Origin: Paenibacillus mendelii
Lineage (GTDB): Bacteria; Bacillota; Bacilli; Paenibacillales; Paenibacillaceae
DNA: 64,000 nucleotides
Reading direction: 5' to 3'
NCBI RefSeq assembly: GCF_024498075.1
Contig: NZ_JANHOF010000002.1
Coordinates: forward strand, 478,431 to 542,430
Part shown: piece by piece, positions 8,338 through 16,500 of the stretch
How positions within the stretch are numbered: the stretch's first letter is position 1
How the letters are laid out: the number at the start of each line of letters is the position of its first letter
Position numbers and translations under genes: made by a program
The notes under the pieces: generated by a model
The model's database searches: none
What the model saw: the letters and a program-made list of their open reading frames with translations, nothing else
What the model was told of the DNA's origin: nothing

Positions 8338-9153
8338 CTAAGACTTCACGGCACCGGAAACCATGCCTTCAATGTAGTATTTCATTCCGAACAAAATAAC
8401 GATGATCGTTGGGATACTGCCGATGGCATAACCCGCCGTGGACAACCCAAGATCGGAGCTTCCAGCCCGGTTAAGACTAACCGCTGCCATCGTAAACGTC
8501 TGATTCTCTTGCTTCAGAACGATGAATGGCCATAAGTAATCACTATACACGGACAGGAACGTAACAATTCCAACTGTAATGAGGATCGGGATACATAGCG
8601 GCATCGCGATACGCAGATAGAGATACCATTCACTTGCGCCATCCATGCGCGCAGCTTCGAATAATTCCTCCGGAAGAGATTCAAAGAATGTCCGGGTCAG
8701 CATAATGCCCAGCAGCTGCGTGCCGGCGATATAAGGCAAGATCAAACCCCAGAAGCTGTTGGTCATGTTCAAATTCGAAATCGTGGCGTACAAAGGAACA
8801 ATCGTCAGCAGCGAAGGAATCATCATCACGCCAATAAGCAGCAAGAACAGAAGTCCCTTAAGCGGAAATTGATGACGCGCAAACACATAGCCAGACAACG
8901 AGCCGATGAAGACCGCACCGATTACGGTAACAACGCAGACGAAGAGGGAATTGCCGATGCTGTCTTTCACGACCTTCCACGCTTCCGTGTAATTAGCCCA
9001 TTTCGGCGTGTCCGGCAGCGACCAGAAATCGATCAGAATATCGAGATTATCACGCAACGAGAAGACAAGCAGCATGAGGACAGGAATAAGTGTCAGGACC
9101 AAAAGAAGCACTAAAACCGTGCCTCCGATCCATTTAGGCATACGAGCGGACAT
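8338..9153 (-). CDS. Carbohydrate ABC transporter permease, MalG-like (CUT1)
   Basis: Inner-membrane subunit of a sugar importer. The 271-residue product has about six hydrophobic segments. The EAA loop reads EAARMDGASEWYLYLRIAMP (about residues 167-186), the contact with the shared ATPase. Start ATG follows AAGGAGG. It is the last gene of the leftward transcript: binding protein, MalF-like permease, MalG-like permease. No ATPase gene is present, as is usual for CUT1 systems that share MsmX. The sugar is not evident. Confidence 0.9.
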   Translation of the reverse strand: MSARMPKWIGGTVLVLLLVLTLIPVLMLLVFSLRDNLDILIDFWSLPDTPKWANYTEAWKVVKDSIGNSLFVCVVTVIGAVFIGSLSGYVFARHQFPLKGLLFLLLIGVMMIPSLLTIVPLYATISNLNMTNSFWGLILPYIAGTQLLGIMLTRTFFESLPEELFEAARMDGASEWYLYLRIAMPLCIPILITVGIVTFLSVYSDYLWPFIVLKQENQTFTMAAVSLNRAGSSDLGLSTAGYAIGSIPTIIVILFGMKYYIEGMVSGAVKS

Positions 9154-9168
9154 GGGTTCGCCTCCTTG

Positions 9169-10047
9169 TCAATGGTCCGTCTTAAGTACTTTAAGGTTAA
9201 AAATGGTGAGCGCAAGAATAACAAGGAATAACGCTACGCCGATAGCGGAGCCATAACCATATTCCGAGCTGCCGAATGCGGCTTTGTACATGAGAATAGC
9301 CGGATTAATGGTTGCGGTGCCGGGACCGCCGTCCGTCATGACCAGGATTTTGACAAAGTCCTGCAGACTTCCGATAATCGTCAGAATCGTAACCAGCTTG
9401 AACTGCGGGATCAGGAGCGGAAGGTGAATTCTTGTTAATACCTGCCAGCCATTGGCCCCGTCGATCTTGGCCGCTTCAATCTGATCCTGGCTAAGATTGC
9501 CGATGGATGCGTAGAAGATCAGGAAGTTGAGTCCGGAGATGAACGGAAATCCAAGGGCAATAAGCGCCCATAATGCCGTATTCTCGTCACCGAGCCACGG
9601 TCTCGTCCAGCTGTCCAGACCAAACGATAGAAGGACTTGGTTGATCAAACCGTTGGTCGGATCGTACATATTCTGCCAGAGCAGAATAGTAACGATGCCC
9701 GGGAAGAGCATTGGCAGAATGAAGCCGGTCCGGAAGATGTACTTCAGACGGCTTCCACCGATCAAATAGATGAGCTCAGCTGCGGCAAGCGGGAAAATAA
9801 TCGATTTAACGACATCCGTTACCGTATAGATGAGCTGGTTCAGCATCCCTTTACGAAAGATGGCATCACTGAACATGTTGCGGTAATTATCGAAGCCAAT
9901 CCATTCCGACGTGACCAGATTCCATTTGGTAAAGGAATGGAAGAAGGCCAGGATCATCGGGTAATACAGGAAGGCGAACACGAAAGCAAACGATGGAATG
10001 AGAAATAAATAAGAGGTGCCGTATTTTTTCCAACGTGCGGTATTCAT
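9169..10047 (-). CDS. Carbohydrate ABC transporter permease, MalF-like (CUT1)
   Basis: Partner permease of the sugar importer, 292 residues, with about six membrane segments and an EAA loop EAAKIDGANGWQVLTRIHLP near residues 190-210. ATG is preceded by GAAAGGAGTG. It lies 15 bases before the MalG-like gene and about 100 bases after the binding-protein gene; the longer gap may allow higher expression of the binding protein. Confidence 0.9.
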   Translation of the reverse strand: MNTARWKKYGTSYLFLIPSFAFVFAFLYYPMILAFFHSFTKWNLVTSEWIGFDNYRNMFSDAIFRKGMLNQLIYTVTDVVKSIIFPLAAAELIYLIGGSRLKYIFRTGFILPMLFPGIVTILLWQNMYDPTNGLINQVLLSFGLDSWTRPWLGDENTALWALIALGFPFISGLNFLIFYASIGNLSQDQIEAAKIDGANGWQVLTRIHLPLLIPQFKLVTILTIIGSLQDFVKILVMTDGGPGTATINPAILMYKAAFGSSEYGYGSAIGVALFLVILALTIFNLKVLKTDH

Positions 10048-10150
10048 GACGTTTTGACACTCCTTTCATCACGGGCGGGCCGTTCGGATGAAAAGACGGA
10101 AGGGGATGGTTGGAACCATCCCGCCTCCGCCGTTCACGGCAACGCCTTTA

Positions 10151-11752
10151 TTACGGATTCGTTTTGACATCGAGATCAAATTTACTTGCCTCGATAAATT
10201 TCTTATTCGCCTTTTTAGCGAACTCCGCTTTCTGCTTCAGGAACTCTGCCAAATCAATTTTGTCCATGTAGTACTGCAATTGGAGCGCCTTGGCTTCCGT
10301 CAAGAGCGTCTGGTCATTGTTCGTGTTGCCGCCGCTTAACGTTCCGAGGGATCCGTTCATGTTACCCGAAACTTTAAAGCCTTCGAGATAAGCATTAATT
10401 TCATCCGATAGCGTAACGCCCTTCACGAGGCTAGGCCCTTGAACGAACTGGCCTGCCGCAAGCGTCGTTTCGTATACCTTCTGTGCAACCTCAGGCGAGA
10501 ACAGGTATTGCAGGAAATCTTCCGTGCGCTTCTGCTGCTCGGCATCCTTCTTGTTTACAATGGAGAGCTGGTGGCCTGGAACCAGAATGCCGCGCGGCTC
10601 GTCTGGGAAATTCGGATCTTTCTCTTTGTAAGTAGGGAATTTAAACGTGCCCCACTCGAAGCCTTTATCTCCCAGCTTCTGTTGATCTTGAACCAGCTGT
10701 CCAACCTGCCAGCTGCCATTCCAGTAGACGGCAGCCTTGCCGCTGATGAACAGTTTATACAAATCGGCGTCCGAGGTTGTCGCGTAACCCGGTTGATAGA
10801 ACTTGGAAAGCTCCTTCAGCGTTGTCCAGTACTTCTGCTCGGCAGCGCCTTGATTGTCGTAACGGCCTTCTTGGGCCAGAATCTGTACGCGTTCTTCGTC
10901 GATGATTCCGCCAACGTCGAACATCGGATTGCCTGGCTCATACTTAATCTTGCTGTTTACCGCTTCAACATCAGGCGTATTACGGGCATCTCCCGGCTGA
11001 ACCAGAATTTCAGGAATCAAGCTTCTAGCCGTCCAGTCCATGAATGCGCTGCGCATCCAGCCTTCATAGTCGGCTGCAATGTTGAATGGCATTGCAAGCG
11101 GGATGTAGTTCTTTTCTTTGATTTTTTGCAGGGCTGCAAACAAGTCTTCCCAAGTCGTCGGCGCTTCCGTAATGCCAACTTCTTCGAATATTTTTTTGTT
11201 GTAGTAGAAGCCGGTACCTACAAGGTCGAAAGGAAGCATGAAGATCTTGCCGGATGCCGTCATCATGTTTGGATGATACTTCTCGTCGACGCCATCATAG
11301 ATGGATACGTCGTTGTTATAAGGGTTCGGCTTCTTGGCGAACTCGTCAAGCGGGAGCAGCCAGCCTTTGTTCAGGTTGTTGTCCGGCGAGTCGCCTGTCA
11401 GGTTGGCGTGCACGATATCCGGAGCATCCTTGCCGCCTGCTGCCATCTTCGCTTGGAATGAAGTGATAAACGCGCTGTTGTCAGTCGCAATATCGATCGT
11501 GACCTTCGTTTCCGGATGCAGCTTCGTGTACTCTTCAGCTGCTTGCTTCAGGCCGTCCGTGTAATAGTTGGTGATCGTGGCAAATACGACGGTCCGGGTT
11601 TCTTTACTGGCTTCGTCACCCTCTGTACCAGCGTTCGTGCCGGCGTTTGTACCTGTATTGGAATTGCCGTTGCCGCCCGAGTTGGATGAGCAAGCAGCCA
11701 ATACCGTCATGACAAGCACGAGTGCCGTTATGAGACTAATGATTTTTTTCAT
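10151..11752 (-). CDS. Extracellular sugar-binding lipoprotein (family 1)
   Basis: Captures a carbohydrate for the importer. The 533-residue product has a lipoprotein signal with lipobox LAAC (Cys about residue 20) and a low-complexity linker rich in Ser, Asn, Gly and Thr up to about residue 50. The fold is that of a large family-1 solute-binding protein with stretches such as MLPFDLVGTGFYYNKKIFEE and KAAVYWNGSWQVGQL. It is larger than maltose-binding proteins (about 400), which is common in Paenibacillus oligosaccharide systems. It is the first gene of the operon and faces a LacI regulator. Substrate unknown. Confidence 0.88.
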   Translation of the reverse strand: MKKIISLITALVLVMTVLAACSSNSGGNGNSNTGTNAGTNAGTEGDEASKETRTVVFATITNYYTDGLKQAAEEYTKLHPETKVTIDIATDNSAFITSFQAKMAAGGKDAPDIVHANLTGDSPDNNLNKGWLLPLDEFAKKPNPYNNDVSIYDGVDEKYHPNMMTASGKIFMLPFDLVGTGFYYNKKIFEEVGITEAPTTWEDLFAALQKIKEKNYIPLAMPFNIAADYEGWMRSAFMDWTARSLIPEILVQPGDARNTPDVEAVNSKIKYEPGNPMFDVGGIIDEERVQILAQEGRYDNQGAAEQKYWTTLKELSKFYQPGYATTSDADLYKLFISGKAAVYWNGSWQVGQLVQDQQKLGDKGFEWGTFKFPTYKEKDPNFPDEPRGILVPGHQLSIVNKKDAEQQKRTEDFLQYLFSPEVAQKVYETTLAAGQFVQGPSLVKGVTLSDEINAYLEGFKVSGNMNGSLGTLSGGNTNNDQTLLTEAKALQLQYYMDKIDLAEFLKQKAEFAKKANKKFIEASKFDLDVKTNP

Positions 11753-11799
11753 GGTAAATGTATCCCCCTGTCTAAGTAGTCTTTCGTGTCAATTCGGAT

Positions 11800-11824
11800 A
11801 TTTTATAAAATCGTTTTATAAAAT
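11800..11824. promoter_or_regulatory. 25-bp AT-rich palindrome, candidate LacI-type operator
   Basis: Two copies of TTTTATAAAA separated by TCG form a perfect inverted repeat of 25 bases with a central CG step. It lies about 48 bases before the start codon of the sugar-binding protein. A related site, AAAAACGTTTTTATAAA, occurs at 12056-12072 before the divergent LacI gene. Placement on both sides of a LacI-controlled divergent region suggests operators; this is inference. Confidence 0.5.
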
Positions 11825-11912
11825 GATGTCTACTCCCCCTTTCACCTCCACTAATCCTCCAGGATCACCGATTTACTGATAATATAAGGCATTCTTATTC
11901 CATCAGTGGCAT

Positions 11913-11926
11913 TGAAAGCACTTACA
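11913..11926. promoter_or_regulatory. cre-like catabolite control site
   Basis: TGAAAGCACTTACA matches the CcpA consensus TGWAANCGNTNWCA at every fixed position but one (A for G in the centre). It sits in the divergent region between the sugar importer and its LacI regulator, where glucose repression would be expected. Confidence 0.5.
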
Positions 11927-12053
11927 TTCATCAGTTTTTATCATCATAACATTTTGATGCTTTTGTACACAACATTAAAATAAATCCAACTTTTATCTTA
12001 GTAGAATGTGCTTATTTACTGGGTTTTCCACGATTTTACTATAAAAATAATGA

Positions 12054-12073
12054 CAAAAAACGTTTTTATAAAT
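12054..12073. promoter_or_regulatory. Second candidate operator near LacI gene
   Basis: AAAAACGTTTTT (12056-12067) is a perfect palindrome with central CG, the usual centre of LacI-family operators. It is followed by ATAAA and resembles the palindrome at 11800-11824. It is about 80 bases before the regulator start and may serve autoregulation. Confidence 0.4.
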
Positions 12074-12150
12074 GTAATTGACGACATTTCCTGCCTTGTG
12101 TTAGGTTACTAGTATACAGTTTGCTAATTTCATATGAAAGAGGGGTCCGG

Positions 12151-13272
12151 ATGATTAAGAAGAAGAAACGCGCTGTAACGATCAAGGACATTGCCCGGGA
12201 AGCAGGCGTTTCGATTTCTACCGTTTCCTTCGCCTTCAACGGGACCGCGCCCGTAGCACAGGAAACGAAGGATCGAATCTTCGAGGTGATCAACCGGTTA
12301 AATTACCGGCCAAACTCCGCGGCTCGTGGACTTGTCACCCGAAAAACCAACAATATCTGTCTGTTCACGCCTCATCCCACCTCCGATTTCTTCTCGTTCT
12401 CGGGCAATGGCGTATTCTCGGATCTGATGCAAGGGATTGGGGAAGTGCTGGATCAGAAGGACTATAACCTGCTAATCTCCTGGGATACCGTCGGCCATAA
12501 GGCAAAGACGCCCAAGCTCATCCGTTTGATTCGGGAACAAGCGATGGACGGTGTTCTGATTTGCTTGCCCAGCCAGGATTCCTCCATCATTAACGAGCTC
12601 AACGAGCATAACTTTCCGCTCGTTATTATCGGGGGAGCGGACAAGAACACTGCGGTCAATACCGTTGACGTCGACAACCATGAGATCTCTTACCGGGTCA
12701 CACGTCACCTGCTGGAGCTCGGACATAAGCGTATCGCTTTTATCAGCCCTGGACAGCTGGAGTTTCTCGTATGCGAGGATCGTCTGGAGGGGTATAAAGA
12801 AGCCATGTCCGACGCCGGTCTTAAGCTGCGCGATGACTACATCTACATCGGCGATGAAACCGAAAGCAGCGGGTACCGTGCTGTGGAAACGTTCTTATCC
12901 TTGAAGGAACCGCCAACCGCCATCGTTGCCGGACGTGATATCCAGGCCGTCGGCGTTCTGGAATATACGAAGGAGCACAATATAGCCGTTCCCGAGACGC
13001 TTGCGCTTGTCAGCTTTGAGAACTCCCAACACGCCGAGAAGCATGGCATAACCTCCATCACGACCAATCTCTATGAGATCGGCAAGGAAGGTGCGAAGCT
13101 GCTGATCAAATTGTTGAATCGCAAGAAGGAACGGGCTGCGCAGAACATGGTCATCCCATCAGGGCTTGTCGTGCGAACCAGCAGCAAACCTTCGGTATCC
13201 GAACCTCCTGCCCCGTCCGATTCTACGGAAGAAGAAGTCACCCGCGTCAGGACTCGAGGTCGAAAAACGTAA
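12151..13272 (+). CDS. LacI-family transcriptional regulator
   Basis: A 373-residue regulator. The N-terminal HTH (TIKDIAREAGVSISTVSFAF) and hinge helix NYRPNSAARGL are typical. Residues from about 65 on form the periplasmic-binding-protein-like sensor, including DGVLICLPSQ and LLELGHKRIAFISPG. The start was set at ATG 12151, 6 bases after GAAAGAGGGG; the frame is open from TTG 12121. It is divergent from a sugar ABC operon, which it probably controls. The charged tail after residue 340 (EEEVTRVRTRGRKT) looks disordered. The effector sugar is unknown. Confidence 0.9.
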   Translation: MIKKKKRAVTIKDIAREAGVSISTVSFAFNGTAPVAQETKDRIFEVINRLNYRPNSAARGLVTRKTNNICLFTPHPTSDFFSFSGNGVFSDLMQGIGEVLDQKDYNLLISWDTVGHKAKTPKLIRLIREQAMDGVLICLPSQDSSIINELNEHNFPLVIIGGADKNTAVNTVDVDNHEISYRVTRHLLELGHKRIAFISPGQLEFLVCEDRLEGYKEAMSDAGLKLRDDYIYIGDETESSGYRAVETFLSLKEPPTAIVAGRDIQAVGVLEYTKEHNIAVPETLALVSFENSQHAEKHGITSITTNLYEIGKEGAKLLIKLLNRKKERAAQNMVIPSGLVVRTSSKPSVSEPPAPSDSTEEEVTRVRTRGRKT

Positions 13273-13498
13273 AGCAAGCGGTAAGCATAGATCCTTTATT
13301 TCCCGTATACCACCAATCCCTATCTTAGAAACATCAACCGCCTTCCATTTCAAAACGTAAGCGCATACATGAGGCCGGAAAAGCGTACTCGTACTATTTC
13401 CGTCGAGGCCGTCGTATCGGATGCGATTCAGCTCGCAATAATACCCGAGCTGTCTTTCATCCTTGAGGAGATGTCCTCCTGCTTAAGCAGATAAGAAG

Positions 13499-13523
13499 AG
13501 ATCCTGCGGTTGCCGCAGGATCT
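13499..13523. terminator. Terminator hairpin downstream of the SLH phosphoesterase gene
   Basis: AGATCCTGCGG and CCGCAGGATCT form a perfect 11-bp stem with a 3-base loop. It lies between the LacI gene and the converging phosphoesterase gene. T content is modest on both sides. The rest of 13273-13552 shows no convincing gene. Confidence 0.65.
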
Positions 13524-13552
13524 CCTTGTTTCTAATTACGATCACCCGTTGG

Positions 13553-16500
13553 TCAAGCTGTGAATTTCAGGTCTTTCAGCGCCCGCAGCAGGATAACCGC
13601 CGCTTGAGCGCGCGTTGCCTGATCCGAAGACGCGAAGTCTCCTTTGCCGTTCCCTTGCATGATCCCCTTGCCGGCAAGCAGCGCAGCCGACGCCGACGCC
13701 CATTTCGGAATGGCTGTGCGGTCCGCGAACTTGCTCAGTGCATCGGTTCCGCTTCCTCCCATGCCCGCTTCAGGCTCGACGGCCTGTATGGAGCGGGCGA
13801 TCATGACGGCCATCTCCGCCCTTGTAATGGCAGCGTCCGGCGCGAATTTCCCTGCTTCCTTGCCTGTTACGAGCCCGAATTTGACAGCCGCTCCAATCGA
13901 TTCAGCATACCAAGCATTCTGCTGGACATCCACGAATGCCGCCGCATCGCCTTGCGCCGGATTCAAGCCGAGACCGCGAACGAGCAGCGCTGTAAATTCG
14001 GCTCTTGTAATCACCTGGTCTGGCGCGAAATTATTCGCGGATACACCTTTTACAATCAGCTTGGAAGCCATCTTCTCCGTATCGTTCTTCGCCCAATGGC
14101 CTTTCAGATCGGCGAACTCCTTGCTGTATTTCATTACGGCATAGATGCTGTTGCCCGGCCGTTTCATCTCGATCGCCGGCTTTCCGTTTACGGTCTTGCC
14201 AACACCTGGAACGAACATGAACTCGCCTGCAGCCGGATCGTACATAACTGCTGCAGCCGTCGTTATGTCCGCGGTAGATGGCAGGTAGATGACGCGAGCC
14301 ACGTACGCAGCACCGAAATCATTCACCGCTTTCTCTTGATGGTCTGCAACAATCGCAACCTTGAATTCGATCGCCGTGCTGTCTACAAGGCTCGCTCCCA
14401 TCGATTGCGCCTTCGCACGCAGTGTTTGCTGCAGCGAGTCATCGACTGGCGCGATCGATACCTGAACGCTGACACCGCTCAGGGAGGCTTCACCGCTGGC
14501 TGCCTGCGTCAGATGAAGCACGTGCAGCGGGAGGCTGTAGCTCGCCGCAGCGGTCTCGATCACGATCGTCATCCCTTTGCCGCTGGCCGAAGCCAATACA
14601 CCCGCTGGCAGCGACACGACGGTCGGCCCGCTGAGCGTCTGAGCTTGGATGACAATTTGCTTCTGCCCGCCGGAGGCCGCGGTCTCCAGAGCGGCTTGCA
14701 GAGACTCCGCTTTAACCATCACATTATGGACGATTTGTCCGGATTCGCTCGTCTCCGTTACGACCTGCAGCGCGTCATCGCCCAGCTCGATCTTGCCTGC
14801 CCCCGGGGCGGGAGTTGGCTCCGGCTCCGGTTTCGGCTCCGGCTTCGGCGTCGGTACTGGTGTCGGCACCCATCCGCCGCCACCGCTTCCGCTTCCGCTG
14901 CCATTACCACTGGATTTCGCCCTTTCTATAATACGACCCTCGACCGCAGGAGCGATGGTATCTCCTAACGAGTTGACATGCGCGATAAAGATTTCATAAT
15001 CCGGGTATCCGAGGTCCTCGTGATACGCTCCATCCGCAATTGCCTTCGCGAAAGATGCATAGCCGTCTCCACCATTCGCGACGAAGCTGTTGGTCGCCAG
15101 ACGATAAGTGGCCGACAGATCAAGCGATGCGTAACCTGAATCCTTCTTTATTTCCACGTCGTAGACTTTGCTGCCGGCAGGCTGGCTCGGATCCCACTTG
15201 AAGCGCAAGCCCGCGACCTGCGGGAATTTGCCCGGTAGATCCGTCAGCTTGGCCCCGCTAATGCCGTTCTCCAAACCGTCCTTCAGCGCTTGCCCGGTTA
15301 CGTCCAGCACGTACAAGGTGTTGCCGAAAGGCATGACCGTGCGCAGCTCGCCCATCGTAATGTCGCCTTGATCGATGGAAGCCCGGATGCCGCCGCCGTT
15401 CATGATGGCCACATCGGCATTCTTCCTCTCCTTCGCCCATGCAAGCATGCCGTCGGCGATGAAATTGCCCAAGTTCGTTTCCTTCGAGCGGACGTCGCTG
15501 CGTTCGCCGTTCAAGATCACGTCCGACTTGCCGACAACCTGCTTCTTCAGTTCCTCCAGCTCGGCGTTATACGGAGCCAGCTTGCTCTTGGCTGCCTCAT
15601 CCTCCGGCACATTGGCATCGACTGAAAGGAGACGGCCTGTCAGTTGGTTCTCTCCCGTCTGAACAACGCCCTGTTCATCGAACGTCAAATCTACGCGGCC
15701 GAGGAACCTGCCCCACTCGTTCGCCTGGACGATAATGGTCGGCACGCCTTCGTTCATCACCGTTTCCGGTGCGTCCAGCTTCGTGTGGGTATGGCCGCCG
15801 ACGATCAAGTCGATGTCCTTCACCGCCTGCGCGAGTTCTTTGTCCCGGCCGTAGCCAAGATGGGACAGCGCGATGACGATATCGACGCCTTCCGACTTGA
15901 TCGCTTCCACCGTGCTCGCAGCCGCTTCGGCGGCTTCGGCAAAGATGATATCTTGGCCCGGGCTAGACGTTTCCTTCGTATCCTCGGTCGTCAAACCGAA
16001 CACGCCGACCTTATGACCGTTCACGTCAAGCACAATATACGGGTATACGCCCGCGTTCGCAATCGTCTTATGAGCGTTGGCATCGAACGCTGCCGGTGCT
16101 TTGACCAGCGGACCTAGATGGCTGTCCCGGCTGAAATCAATGTTAGCGCTGACTAGCGGGAACCTGGCTTGGCTTACGAATTCCGCCAGCGGGCCCGTGC
16201 CCTGGTCGAATTCATGATTGCCGAACGTCATGGCATCATAGCCCATGTCGTTCATGAATTCCAGGTCTGCCAGTCCCATCCACTTCGTAAAATACAGATC
16301 GCCGGAAAACACGTCGCCCGCATCAAGCAGCAAGCTATCGCCGGTTTCATTCCGGACTTGCTTGACGAGCGTCGTCCGTCTGGCCACATCCGCCAAATGA
16401 GCATGCGTGTCGTTCGTGTGCATAACGGTCAGCTTCCATGGACCATCTACCGTTACGACCGCTTCCGCCACCCCGTAACCATCGGTGCTAAGAGCAGTTA

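Noticed and set aside
10439..11461. 340-codon rightward frame
   Set aside because: Antisense shadow of the sugar-binding lipoprotein gene, with no family features.
13369..13494. 41-codon open frame between LacI and the SLH phosphoesterase
   Set aside because: No ribosome site and no recognisable similarity; it lies in a short convergent gap.
13526..14968. Long rightward frame of about 480 codons inside the SLH phosphoesterase gene
   Set aside because: It is antisense to a clear SLH and linker coding region; the GC-rich codon bias of the real gene creates long shadow frames.
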